Source: Chitinophagaceae bacterium (GTDB lineage: Bacteria > Bacteroidota > Bacteroidia > Chitinophagales > Chitinophagaceae). Taken from it: 64,000 nt of DNA. Positions within the stretch are counted from its first letter, which is position 1, and every line of letters starts with the position of its first letter. The stretch is from assembly GCA_016710745.1 (NCBI GenBank), contig JADJVB010000012.1, forward strand, positions 1 to 64,000, given 5' to 3'. Both the position numbers and the translations under genes were made by a program. Shown here piece after piece: positions 51,766-61,039 of this stretch. Below the pieces are notes generated by a model that had not been told where the DNA came from, searched no databases, and saw only the letters and a program-made list of their open reading frames with translations.

Positions 51766-53901
51766 ATGCAGGTAGAGAAATTTTATTACGACAACCGAAT
51801 AGTAAAGAATTTTGCCTTTGCCACCATCATTTGGGGTGGCGTAGGTATGCTCGTTGGCCTATGGGTAGCTTTACAACTGGTTTTTCCGCAATTGAATATT
51901 ACGCAATATGGTTCATTTGGCCGTTTACGGCCACTGCATACCAATGCCGTGATCTTCGCCTTTGTGGGCAATGGCATTTTTATGGGTGTTTACTATTCAT
52001 TGCAACGCCTGTGTAAGGCCCGCATGTTCAGTGATAAGCTCAGTAATATCCATTTTTGGGGCTGGCAATTGATCATCGTTGCTGCAGCCCTTACCTTACC
52101 CATTGGTTTAACACAGGGCGCCGAATATGCCGAACTGATATGGCCAATCGACCTGGCTATTACGGTTATCTGGGTGGTATTTGGCTGGAATATGTTTGGT
52201 ACCATTATTAAAAGACGGGAAAAACATTTGTATGTGGCCATCTGGTTTTACATAGCCACTTTTGTTACGGTAGCGGTTCTGCATATTGTACGCTCCGGTC
52301 AGCTGCCGTATAGCTGGTTGCATAGCTATAGCTGGTATTCGGGTGTGCAGGATGCCCTGGTGCAGTGGTGGTATGGCCATAATGCGGTTGCCTTCTTTTT
52401 AACAACACCCTACCTCGGTCTGATGTATTATTTCTTGCCAAAAGCGGCTAATCGCCCGGTTTATTCGTACCGGCTTTCTATCATTCACTTCTGGTCGCTG
52501 ATATTTTTATACATCTGGGCAGGACCTCACCATTTGTTATATACCGCCTTACCAAACTGGGCACAATCGTTAGGTGTTGTTTTCTCTGTTATGCTGATCT
52601 TTCCAAGCTGGGGAGGTATGATAAACGGCTTGCTTACTTTACGTGGTGCCTGGGACAGGGTGCGGGATGATGTTATTTTGAAATTTATGGTGGTGGCCGT
52701 TACCGCGTATGGTATGGCCACTTTTGAAGGACCCATGCTTTCATTAAAAAGTGTAAGTGCGGTGTCGCACTATACCGACTGGATCGTGGCACATGTGCAC
52801 GTTGGTGCCCTCGGATGGAATGGTATGTTAACGTTCGGCGTTTTATACTGGCTGATTCCACGAATTTTCAAAACCGATCTGTATTCAAAAAAACTGGCCA
52901 GCAATCATTTCTGGCTGGCAACCCTGGGCATATTATTTTATGCCATACCCATGTATTGGGCCGGTATACAACAAAGTTTAATGTGGAAGCAGTTTACCGA
53001 AGCCGGACAATTAAAATACACCTTCCTGGAGACCGTTACCTACATGAAGCCTTTCTACGCCATGCGTTCATTGGGCGGAACCCTGTACCTGGTTGGGGTG
53101 TTTATCATGTTCTATAATATTTACAAAACTGTTAAGCAGGGCAAACTGGTTGCCAATGAAGAAGCCGAAGCGGCACCTTTGGCTAAGGAATATGTGAAAC
53201 ATAAAGGCGAGCATTGGCACCGGGTTATCGAGAGAAAGCCAATTCAGTTTATGATTATCAGCCTGGTGGTGATCTTGATTGGCGGTATCATTGAGATCGT
53301 TCCAACCTTTATGATCAAATCGAATGTACCTACCATCAGCAGCGTTACGCCATACACACCACTTGAACTGCAGGGCCGCGATATTTATGTGCGGGAAGGA
53401 TGTTATGTTTGCCACTCTCAAATGATACGTCCTTTCAGAAGCGAAACAGAACGTTATGGCGAATATTCAAAAGCCGGAGAGTTTGTGTACGATAAGCCTT
53501 TTCAATGGGGAAGTAAACGTACCGGTCCCGACCTGGCCAGGGAAGGAACGGGCAATCTTAAAAAATCTGATGGCTGGCATTTTCGACATTTCCGCGAACC
53601 TTCGTCAATGAGTGAAGGCTCCATCATGCCCGCATATCCATTTATGTTAACGCAAAAACTGGATACGTCTACAACTGCTGCAAAAATAAATGCCATGCGT
53701 TCATTGGGCGTACCCTACGAAAAAGGGTATGAGCAATATGCCAACCAGGATCTGATGACGCAGGCCAACGGCATCCGTATCAATTTAAAAATAGAAGGGA
53801 TAGAAGTGCCGGCCGACAAGGAGGTAATTGCCCTGATCGCTTATTTGCAGCGACTGGGAAAAGATATCAGCAGCAATAAAACCGCAACATTTAATAAATA
53901 A
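51766..53901 (+). CDS. ccoNO: Fused CcoN-CcoO cbb3 cytochrome oxidase
   Basis: 711 residues. The CcoN part (about 1-480) has the haem ligand HTNAV (His58), WWYGHNAV, and VAHVHVGALGWNG; twelve helices. The CcoO part (about 500-711) has one anchor helix and a c-type haem site C546-Y-V-C-H550 with SQMIRPFRSE. The high-affinity oxidase reduces O2 at low oxygen while pumping protons. The N-O fusion is a Bacteroidota feature. Downstream genes follow by 3-10 bases. Confidence 0.97.
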   Translation: MQVEKFYYDNRIVKNFAFATIIWGGVGMLVGLWVALQLVFPQLNITQYGSFGRLRPLHTNAVIFAFVGNGIFMGVYYSLQRLCKARMFSDKLSNIHFWGWQLIIVAAALTLPIGLTQGAEYAELIWPIDLAITVIWVVFGWNMFGTIIKRREKHLYVAIWFYIATFVTVAVLHIVRSGQLPYSWLHSYSWYSGVQDALVQWWYGHNAVAFFLTTPYLGLMYYFLPKAANRPVYSYRLSIIHFWSLIFLYIWAGPHHLLYTALPNWAQSLGVVFSVMLIFPSWGGMINGLLTLRGAWDRVRDDVILKFMVVAVTAYGMATFEGPMLSLKSVSAVSHYTDWIVAHVHVGALGWNGMLTFGVLYWLIPRIFKTDLYSKKLASNHFWLATLGILFYAIPMYWAGIQQSLMWKQFTEAGQLKYTFLETVTYMKPFYAMRSLGGTLYLVGVFIMFYNIYKTVKQGKLVANEEAEAAPLAKEYVKHKGEHWHRVIERKPIQFMIISLVVILIGGIIEIVPTFMIKSNVPTISSVTPYTPLELQGRDIYVREGCYVCHSQMIRPFRSETERYGEYSKAGEFVYDKPFQWGSKRTGPDLAREGTGNLKKSDGWHFRHFREPSSMSEGSIMPAYPFMLTQKLDTSTTAAKINAMRSLGVPYEKGYEQYANQDLMTQANGIRINLKIEGIEVPADKEVIALIAYLQRLGKDISSNKTATFNK

Positions 53902-53904
53902 ACC

Positions 53905-54096
53905 ATGTTCAAATTTATCAAACAATACGCCGAAACAATAAAGCATGTTGATATCTATCCGCTCATATCGCTGTTCATCTTTTTTACCTTTTTTATTGTA
54001 TTGTTGATCATGGTGAAGAAGATGAAAAAAGAAAGGGTGGAAGAGTTATCAAACCTGCCTTTCGACAATGAAGAAATAACTAACTCAACCTTTTAA
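53905..54096 (+). CDS. ccoQ: CcoQ-like small subunit
   Basis: 63 residues with one transmembrane helix (YPLISLFIFFTFFIVLLIMV) and a short charged tail, positioned between ccoNO and ccoP as CcoQ always is. CcoQ stabilises the oxidase complex. Confidence 0.8.
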   Translation: MFKFIKQYAETIKHVDIYPLISLFIFFTFFIVLLIMVKKMKKERVEELSNLPFDNEEITNSTF

Positions 54097-54106
54097 ACTG
54101 AATTGT

Positions 54107-55297
54107 ATGCTATTTTTTAAATCGATAAAAAATAAACTGGGGTTAACCGTTTTTTTTCTGATAACGGTTACAACAATGCTTGCACAAACCGCTCCCGCAC
54201 CAATACCTGCGGAAACCGGGTACAACCAACTGGCCATTTTACTCATGATATTAATTGTGGTGCTGGCCTTTGTGATCTGGGGAATGGGACAGGTGTTAAC
54301 GGCATTGGGCAGGCAACTGGTAGATAAGAGTAGATCATCAAACAAGTTGGCAAGCAGTGTTTTACTGCTGGGATTCTCTTTATTGTCGCAGATCTCTTTT
54401 GCTCAGGATGCGGCAGCGCCGGTGGTAGCGGAAGCAGTTCCTAATTACGGCGGATTAACGGCTACTGCTTATTACCTGTTTTTAACAGTGATCTCGATGG
54501 AGGTCATTGTGATCCTGTTCCTGGCATTTTCTATCCGCAGGATGTATTCCGAATTATTGCCCGAGAAAATAAAACCCAAATACGAACATTCAAAACTGGC
54601 CGCCTGGTGGACCCGAATGGATTCAAAATTATTCACCAAAGCAGTATCCGTTGAAAGAGAAGCGGATATTTTGCTGGATCATGATTACGATGGAATCAAG
54701 GAACTGGATAATGCCTTACCGCCCTGGTGGAAATATGGTTTTTATATTACCATTGGTGTTGCGTTCATTTACCTGTTAAATTTCCATGTGTTTGGCATCG
54801 GGTTGAATCCCACACAGGAATACCAGGCAGAAATGCAACAGGCAAGAATCAAAAAAGAAATTTACGACGCCAACAACAAAGACAGAATTGACGAAAATAA
54901 TGTGCCGATGGCGGATGCGGATGGAATTAAAGCCGGCAAGGGGTTGTTTGAAGCCAACTGTATCGCCTGTCATTTGAAAGATGGCGGGGGAAGTGTAGGA
55001 CCTAATTTAACAGACAACTACTGGTTGCACAAGGGGTCACTAAATGATATTTTCAATACGATCAAGAACGGATACCCCGACAAAGGCATGCAATCATGGA
55101 ACAGTAATTTTTCGCCAAAGGAAATAAGTTTTCTGGCCAGTTATATCAAAACGCTGGCGGGCACCAAACCTGCTGTGGCAAAAGAACAGCAGGGCGAGTT
55201 TTATATCGACGGCCCGGTTGCTGTAGATTCAGCTGCGGCTGCTAAACCCGATTCTGTAACCGTTTCGGTGACCGATTCGGCGGTTGTTAATAAATAA
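54107..55297 (+). CDS. ccoP: CcoP, cbb3 oxidase cytochrome c subunit
   Basis: 396 residues. An extra N-terminal part with a signal-like helix and a second helix (NQLAILLMILIVVLAFVIWG) precedes the usual CcoP segment with AYYLFLTVISMEVIVILFLA and NALPPWWKYGFYITIGVAFI. One haem site C-I-A-C-H near residue 286 with the axial Met in GMQSW follows. Typical proteobacterial CcoP has two haems; one haem is common in this phylum. The C-terminal tail is Ala/Ser/Val-rich. Confidence 0.93.
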   Translation: MLFFKSIKNKLGLTVFFLITVTTMLAQTAPAPIPAETGYNQLAILLMILIVVLAFVIWGMGQVLTALGRQLVDKSRSSNKLASSVLLLGFSLLSQISFAQDAAAPVVAEAVPNYGGLTATAYYLFLTVISMEVIVILFLAFSIRRMYSELLPEKIKPKYEHSKLAAWWTRMDSKLFTKAVSVEREADILLDHDYDGIKELDNALPPWWKYGFYITIGVAFIYLLNFHVFGIGLNPTQEYQAEMQQARIKKEIYDANNKDRIDENNVPMADADGIKAGKGLFEANCIACHLKDGGGSVGPNLTDNYWLHKGSLNDIFNTIKNGYPDKGMQSWNSNFSPKEISFLASYIKTLAGTKPAVAKEQQGEFYIDGPVAVDSAAAAKPDSVTVSVTDSAVVNK

Positions 55298-55300
55298 AAG

Positions 55301-56782
55301 ATGACAGAAACTACCGGCATATACGAGGACGAATCTTTCCGGGATTCGGTTGCCACCATTAGCAGTGAGGGAAAACGGAATTTTATCAATCCCAAAAAAC
55401 CCAAGGGCCGGCTTTACAACCTGCGAACCTGGTTTAGCCTATTTTACCTTATCCTGTTTTTTACACTACCTTTTATCAAGGTAAATGGCGGACCATTATT
55501 CATGTTCAATATTTTAGAACGTAAGTTCATTTTTTTTGGAATGATCTTTTGGCCGCAGGATTTTTTCATTTTTGCCATCGGGTTTCTTACGTTCATGGTT
55601 TTCATTATTCTGTTTACGGTGGTGTTTGGCCGCGTTTTCTGCGGTTGGGCATGTCCGCAAACCATCTTTATGGAAATGGTGTTCCGTAAAATTGAATATT
55701 GGATTGATGGCGACTCGTATAAACAAAAGCAATTAAGGTCCATGGCCTGGAATGCTGAGAAGATCAGGAAACGGCTGATCAAATTCATTGTGTTTTATGC
55801 CATTTCATTCCTGATCGCCAATTTTTTTCTGGCTTATATCATTGGAATGGATCACTTGATCGGATATGTTGAAAACCCTGGTGCACATAAAGGCACACTA
55901 ATTTCCCTGACGATATTTACCACGGTCTTCTTTTTTGTATACTGGTGGTTCAGGGAGCAGGTATGTATTGTGGTTTGTCCTTACGGAAGATTGCAGGGTG
56001 TACTGTTGGATAAAAATTCAATTGTTGTTGCCTACGATCACGGGCGTGGGGAGCCAAGAGGAAAACTTAAAAAGAAAGCAGACCATGATTGTAAGTGCAC
56101 CGATTGTAAAGAAGATGGAGCCTGTAAAAGCATTGAAGAGAAGTTCGCAGCTTATACAAAGCAAGGCGATTGTATTGATTGCTTCGCCTGTGTAAGGGTT
56201 TGTCCTACCGGTATCGACATCAGAAACGGCACCCAACTGGAATGTGTAAACTGCACAGCCTGCATAGATGCCTGCGACGATATCATGGTAAAGGTTGATA
56301 AACCTAAGGGTTTGATCCGCTATGCCTCCGAAAACAGTATTACCAATAATGTAAAATTAAAATTCAACAGCCGTATAAAAGCCTATAACGCTGAGCTGTC
56401 GTTATTGCTGGCTTTGCTTGCTTTTTTATTGATCAGCCGAACCGATCTGGATGTTACGCTAATGCGTACCGCTGGAATGGCCTATACCAAATTACCCGAC
56501 GGGCGATTCAGCAACCTGTACAATTTAAAACTGGTGAATAAAACCCATCAAAACATCGATTTTACATTAAAACTTGAGAACCTGCCCGGTGAAATTGAAT
56601 TGGTTGGAAGCGGTGAACTGACGGTTAAAAAAGAAGATTACAGTCACCTGCAGTTTTTTGTAAAACTTAAAAAAGAAGATATATCAGGTTGGAAGACCGA
56701 AGTGCAGATCGGGATGTATGAGGGAGGTAAAAAGATCAAAACGATTAAGGCCAAGTTTATCGGGCCCGAAGTATATAACTAA
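55301..56782 (+). CDS. ccoG: CcoG, cbb3 accessory ferredoxin-like protein
   Basis: 493 residues: five transmembrane helices, VFGRVFCGWACPQTIFMEMV with the first cysteines, a CxxC loop, and two 4Fe-4S clusters (CIDCFACVRVCPTGIDIRNG and CVNCTACIDACDDIM near 290-330). The C-terminal 130 residues form an Ig-like periplasmic domain. It reduces copper for delivery to CcoN. Confidence 0.95.
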   Translation: MTETTGIYEDESFRDSVATISSEGKRNFINPKKPKGRLYNLRTWFSLFYLILFFTLPFIKVNGGPLFMFNILERKFIFFGMIFWPQDFFIFAIGFLTFMVFIILFTVVFGRVFCGWACPQTIFMEMVFRKIEYWIDGDSYKQKQLRSMAWNAEKIRKRLIKFIVFYAISFLIANFFLAYIIGMDHLIGYVENPGAHKGTLISLTIFTTVFFFVYWWFREQVCIVVCPYGRLQGVLLDKNSIVVAYDHGRGEPRGKLKKKADHDCKCTDCKEDGACKSIEEKFAAYTKQGDCIDCFACVRVCPTGIDIRNGTQLECVNCTACIDACDDIMVKVDKPKGLIRYASENSITNNVKLKFNSRIKAYNAELSLLLALLAFLLISRTDLDVTLMRTAGMAYTKLPDGRFSNLYNLKLVNKTHQNIDFTLKLENLPGEIELVGSGELTVKKEDYSHLQFFVKLKKEDISGWKTEVQIGMYEGGKKIKTIKAKFIGPEVYN

Positions 56783-56793
56783 AATGAACCATT

Positions 56794-57225
56794 ATGAACT
56801 GGGGAACTAAAATATTGATTGTGTATCTGGCTTTTGTGGCAGGTATTGTGTTTATGGTCTTTACATCATCCACACAAAAAACAGATTTGGTTACTACGGA
56901 GTATTATGCAAAAGAATTAAAATACCAGGATAAGATCAATGAAATGAACCGGGTGTCCGGGCTATCAGCCCCGGTTACCTATGTATTGAAAGGTGATGAA
57001 CTCATCATTGAGTTTCCCCGGGATTTTAACGGTAAAAAACTAACCGGGGAAGTTGTATTGTACTGCCCGTCGGACGAAAACAAAGATTTCAAACAGTCAT
57101 TCTCCCTTCAGGATGATTTGTTGAAAATGAAGATCCCGGCTGGCAGCAACGGATTGTACCAGTTGCAGTTAACCTGGCAGGATGGGGGTGTTGTTTATTA
57201 TTTTGAAAAGAAAATATTTATTTAA
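56794..57225 (+). CDS. ccoH: CcoH/FixH, cbb3 assembly protein
   Basis: 143 residues: one N-terminal helix (KILIVYLAFVAGIVFMVFTS), then the FixH pattern YYAKELKYQDKINEMNR and a small beta-sandwich. Interacts with CcoN during assembly. Ends one base before the SafE gene start. Confidence 0.88.
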   Translation: MNWGTKILIVYLAFVAGIVFMVFTSSTQKTDLVTTEYYAKELKYQDKINEMNRVSGLSAPVTYVLKGDELIIEFPRDFNGKKLTGEVVLYCPSDENKDFKQSFSLQDDLLKMKIPAGSNGLYQLQLTWQDGGVVYYFEKKIFI

Positions 57226-57963
57226 ATGATTCAGTTGTTTTTAGCAGCTTTTATGATTGGTATTGTTGGCAGTTTCCACTGTGTGGGCATGTGCGGACCG
57301 CTGGCTTTATCATTGCCGTTGAGCAATAGTAGTGTTGTAGCAAAGTTTTCCGGGGCACTTATTTATAATGCGGGCCGTATTGTTACCTATGCCTGTTTTG
57401 GCGCACTGTTTGGATTGATTGGCCAAACGGCATCTTTGTTTGGTTTTCAGCAGTGGTTGTCGATAGCGGCCGGGGCAATCATTCTTATTTTTATAATCCT
57501 GCCTAAAAAATACAGGTTGCAACAAACCGCATCAAATTATACCAATGGATTTTTTATAAAACTAAGGCTGTTGTTGGGACGAATGTTCACACAAAAAAGC
57601 AATTCCTCTCTTTTTGTAATTGGCTTATTGAATGGCCTGTTGCCCTGTGGTCTGGTTTATATGGCTGCAGCAGGAGCCATCGCCGCCGGTTCTTTGGGCA
57701 ACAGTGTTTTGTTTATGGCAGCTTTTGGTTTGGGCACTTTACCCGTTATGTGGGGCATCGCTTTTTTTGGAAACTATGTGGGCGTTTCGCTGCGCCAAAA
57801 AATAAGAAAAGTTTATCCCTATATGATGGCGCTGATGGCCTGTTTACTTATTTTAAGAGGAATGGGCCTGGGTATACCCTATGTTAGTCCCGAAATGAAT
57901 GTAAAAAAGGCTGAGGTACACGGCTGCTGCGTTAAAACTGACGAAGTTCAGGTTTTTAAATGA
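57226..57963 (+). CDS. TauE/SafE family membrane protein of the cco locus
   Basis: 245 residues, six transmembrane helices with GIVGSFHCVGMCGPLALSLP near 12-31 and GLLNGLLPCGLVYMAAAGAI near 134-153. The pairs of Cys and Pro resemble DsbD-like metal transporters that end cbb3 loci (sometimes called CcoI-associated sulfite exporter). It may export Cu or reduce thiols for cytochrome maturation. The tail HGCC has three more thiol or His ligands. The last codons also hold a CRP/FNR-like box for the next gene. Confidence 0.85.
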   Translation: MIQLFLAAFMIGIVGSFHCVGMCGPLALSLPLSNSSVVAKFSGALIYNAGRIVTYACFGALFGLIGQTASLFGFQQWLSIAAGAIILIFIILPKKYRLQQTASNYTNGFFIKLRLLLGRMFTQKSNSSLFVIGLLNGLLPCGLVYMAAAGAIAAGSLGNSVLFMAAFGLGTLPVMWGIAFFGNYVGVSLRQKIRKVYPYMMALMACLLILRGMGLGIPYVSPEMNVKKAEVHGCCVKTDEVQVFK

Positions 57964-58003
57964 TGGTTGTCCTAAACTGTAGCTCAAAAAAAAAATAAGT
58001 TTG
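57939..58003 (+). promoter_or_regulatory. CRP/FNR-like boxes and -7 element of coiled-coil paralogue
   Basis: A perfect -7 TAAGTTTG at 57996-58003. TGACGAAGTTCA at 57939-57950, inside the 3' end of the SafE gene, is centred 58.5 bases upstream. A degenerate TGATGGTTGTCC at 57961-57972 is centred 36.5 bases upstream. Confidence 0.5.
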
Positions 58004-58028
58004 ATTAATTATAAATAGTCTAGACCAA

Positions 58029-58418
58029 GTGTATTATATGTCGCCAGTGAAAATTTCTAAACCCGAACAGTTTCACCATGAAAATAGAACGTGGAACCGT
58101 TTGCTGGAATTTTTTAAGCAGGAAAATGCCTTTTTAAAAAACCGGCTTTCGGAAGTGGTCGACCACATTTCGGATAAAGAATTTCTCGCTTTGGCCGAAC
58201 AGTTTCAAAATAAATTTATTGTAAAAGATGAATATATCGACGAGCTCAGGAGCGACATAAACAGGTTTGATCGGGAAATGGAAAACAGCAAAACAACATT
58301 GGTTGAAGATCGTTTTATACGGCGACAGGAAAAGCTGCGGGATGAGATGGAATATTTCGAAAAGGATTTTAATAACCTGAAAAACGAGTTTAACAAATAC
58401 CTGTCTTCGGTTTTGTAG
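58029..58418 (+). CDS. Small coiled-coil protein, paralogue of 9111-9491
   Basis: 129 residues, soluble and mostly helical: WNRLLEFFKQENAFLKNRLS near 24-43 and FEKDFNNLKNEFNKYLSSVL at the end. It has an internal ATG at codon 4 (MSPVKISKPEQ), which may be the start. The other paralogue heads an L,D-transpeptidase operon. Function unknown; the CRP/FNR-like promoter suggests stress control. Confidence 0.7.
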   Translation: MYYMSPVKISKPEQFHHENRTWNRLLEFFKQENAFLKNRLSEVVDHISDKEFLALAEQFQNKFIVKDEYIDELRSDINRFDREMENSKTTLVEDRFIRRQEKLRDEMEYFEKDFNNLKNEFNKYLSSVL

Positions 58419-58582
58419 CCCGTAGGGCCCGGTTCGGGACGGTATAGCGTACTATAGATTTGCAACAGTTTCGAAATACGGTTAATATCTGAGCAGTTGA
58501 CTGAAAAAATTGTTATGATAAAAGTCCAGGTCGCTCCATTGCTTCCACCTGTTTAGCGACCCGCGCCTTACTTTCCCAAACC

Positions 58583-59644
58583 TTAATTAAACATGGCGGC
58601 CAACTTCTTTTCATTAGTGATGATGATATGGCCATCTTTTATTTCGATCAGATTTTCACTTTTAAAATCGCTGAGTGTGCGAATGAGCGATTCGGTTGCC
58701 GTACCTGCAATATTGGCCAGGTCTTCCCTGGAAATATGTATTGAAAATTTATTCTCGGTTTCGCTCTGGTATTTTTCCTGCAAAGTAAGTAAGGCATCAG
58801 CTACCCTTTTGCGAAGCGAATTATAGGCAAGCCCCAAAAGTTGATTCTCTTTTTCGGTAACATTTTTGGCCAGCAGTTTGATAAATTTATGGGTAACTTC
58901 TTTGTTGTTGTGCAACAGTTGTTCAAACTCTTCTTTAGGAATAATGGCCACTTCACTTTCTTCGATGGCTTCGGCTGTTTCTTTGTATACTGTTTCTTCA
59001 AGCAGCGCATTATAACCAAAGAAATCGCCTTCATTATACAGGCCCACCGTTAATTCCTTGCCGGCATCATTGGTTTTGGAGGTTTTGATCTTCCCTTTTT
59101 GAAGGTAATACAACCGGTTTGGGTGATTCCCTTCTGTGTAAACGGGTTGTTTCTTTTTGTAATGATTTATGTTTCTGTCGGCGGCGAGTTCTTTTAAGGG
59201 GTCACCACCAACCTTAAATTCACGCAACATCTGTTGCATACCTTCGGCGTCAGTATTATAATTCTTCAAAAACAACTCGGTCTTTTTAAGGCGGCTTTCT
59301 ACGGCGTTTAGCAGTTCAATGTCACTGAAAGGCTTGGTTATATAATCATCGGCCCCCATTTCCATGCCTCTTCTGAAATCGCTTCTTTCGGCCTTTGCGG
59401 TCAAAAAGATAAAGGGTATGCCGGCAAGTTCGGTGTTCTTATTGATCAGGTGCAAAACGCCATATCCGTCAAGCACCGGCATCATAATATCACAGATGAT
59501 CAGGTCGGGTTTTACCTGCAGGGCCATTTCAACGCCCACTTTGCCATTTTCGGCTGTGCGTACGTTGTAGCCCGCCAGTTCCAGGATCTCTGCGGTATTC
59601 TCCCTGATCTCGTCGTTGTCTTCTATCAATAATAAGTGCTTCAT
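58583..59644 (-). CDS. Receiver-CRP fusion response regulator, second copy
   Basis: 353 residues with the same domain order as the protein encoded at 5672: receiver with Asp52 (CDIMMPVLDG) and Lys in ITKPF, cyclic-nucleotide-type beta-roll from about residue 150, and a CRP winged helix with LANIAGTATESLIRTLSDF. Glu and Arg of the recognition helix are kept, implying a TGA half-site. Lies 28 bases after its kinase gene. No obvious box upstream, so this pair may be constitutive while the first is regulated. Confidence 0.9.
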   Translation of the reverse strand: MKHLLLIEDNDEIRENTAEILELAGYNVRTAENGKVGVEMALQVKPDLIICDIMMPVLDGYGVLHLINKNTELAGIPFIFLTAKAERSDFRRGMEMGADDYITKPFSDIELLNAVESRLKKTELFLKNYNTDAEGMQQMLREFKVGGDPLKELAADRNINHYKKKQPVYTEGNHPNRLYYLQKGKIKTSKTNDAGKELTVGLYNEGDFFGYNALLEETVYKETAEAIEESEVAIIPKEEFEQLLHNNKEVTHKFIKLLAKNVTEKENQLLGLAYNSLRKRVADALLTLQEKYQSETENKFSIHISREDLANIAGTATESLIRTLSDFKSENLIEIKDGHIIITNEKKLAAMFN

Positions 59645-59672
59645 ATAAGGCGTGTAAAATTATTAAAACCGG

Positions 59673-60920
59673 TTAAACATTTTTTAATGTGATGGTAAAT
59701 TTAGTACCTTTTTCCAATTCACTTTCAAATTCAATAGCGCCGTCCATGATCTCAATATATTTGGCTACAATATGCAGTCCAAGGCCGGTACCCTGTATAT
59801 TGGTGACATTGGTACCCCTGAAGAACCGCTCAAATAAATGTTCCTGGTCTTCGGCCGAAATGCCCATTCCATTGTCTGCAACCGTCAAAACGATCCGGTC
59901 GTTCAATACCTCACTGTTTACGTTAATGGTACTCCCTTCTGATGAAAACTTGATGGCATTTGACAAAAGATTGGTGATCACATTGCGTAACAGCGAGGGA
60001 TCCGATTTTATGCGCTCTTCGCCGGCATGGCAATAAACGATACGTTGATCATTTTTTACCAGGTTTTCCATTTCGCTGCAAAGTCCGGCAATAAGCTCTT
60101 TTATGTTGAATTGAAGGTTATTGGCAGATATCTTCCCATCTTCTATTTTTCCGATCGACAGGAATTCGTTGAGTAAATTCGTGAGATTATTTACACAGGA
60201 TTTGATGCGGTGAATATGTTTGTTTCTTTTTTCCTGTTCATTGGCCTCTACGTATTTGGCAACCAGCGATGCGGACGACAGAATAGTACTCAACGGTGTG
60301 CGAAATTCATGTGAGGCCATCGACACAAACCTGCTCTTGAGATCACTCAGTTCTTTTTCCTTGCTTAGTGCCTTAGTTAGTTCGTCTTTTGATTTTTCCA
60401 GGGCGGCAAGGGTATCCGTTAGTTGTTTGGTACGGGTTTCTACTTTTACTTCGAGTTCGTTATTCAGTTCTTCAATTTTTTTATTGGTAGCCGCCAACTG
60501 GTCTTTTTGCAGGTTGATGGCATTTTCAAACTCTTTTCTTCTGGTGATATCGCTTACAAAGGCAATAGTAAAACTTTCGTTTCCCATAATGTAATTGCTC
60601 AAACTGATCTCCACGGGAAATTCGTAGCCATCTTTTCTTATGGCAAAAAGGTCTTTGCCAAGCCCCATAGGTCTTGGCAAAGGGTTTTCATGGTACAGGT
60701 TCACATGACCTACATGTTTAGGATGGTAGCGGGCGGGAATCAGGGTTTCTATTCTTTTACCGATCAATTCTTCCTGTTTTTCGTATCCAAACTGTGCCAA
60801 CAGAAAATTGTTGACCAAAATGATTTCCGCTTTTTTATCAGCAACCAGGATGCCCATGGATGCAAACTGGAATAACGCTTCAAATTTATCTTTCTCCTGT
60901 TGTAATTTACGGGTAACCAT
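59673..60920 (-). CDS. PAS sensor histidine kinase, second copy
   Basis: 415 residues from the start at 60920. One PAS domain (FEALFQFASMGILVADKKAE with LIPARYHPKHVGHVNLYHE), a coiled coil, HisKA with SHEFRTPLS, and HATPase_c with DNGMGIS and GTGLGLH. It lacks the second PAS of the first kinase. The His in KHxxH aligns by eye with the haem-ligand region of FixL, but similar motifs are common in PAS domains without haem. A longer frame begins at 60959; the shorter start lies behind a TATTTTTA -7-like element at 60941-60948 (minus strand). No membrane helix, so a cytosolic sensor. Confidence 0.85.
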   Translation of the reverse strand: MVTRKLQQEKDKFEALFQFASMGILVADKKAEIILVNNFLLAQFGYEKQEELIGKRIETLIPARYHPKHVGHVNLYHENPLPRPMGLGKDLFAIRKDGYEFPVEISLSNYIMGNESFTIAFVSDITRRKEFENAINLQKDQLAATNKKIEELNNELEVKVETRTKQLTDTLAALEKSKDELTKALSKEKELSDLKSRFVSMASHEFRTPLSTILSSASLVAKYVEANEQEKRNKHIHRIKSCVNNLTNLLNEFLSIGKIEDGKISANNLQFNIKELIAGLCSEMENLVKNDQRIVYCHAGEERIKSDPSLLRNVITNLLSNAIKFSSEGSTINVNSEVLNDRIVLTVADNGMGISAEDQEHLFERFFRGTNVTNIQGTGLGLHIVAKYIEIMDGAIEFESELEKGTKFTITLKNV

Positions 60921-61039
60921 TTTTTTATTTGGAATAGCTATAAAAATACGAAAAAGCACACAGATGTTTTTAAAAAATTAAAAGCATATTTAAGGTATAT
61001 TTATTGCCGTGAATAGTTAATATCCCTTTCTTCATCAAC

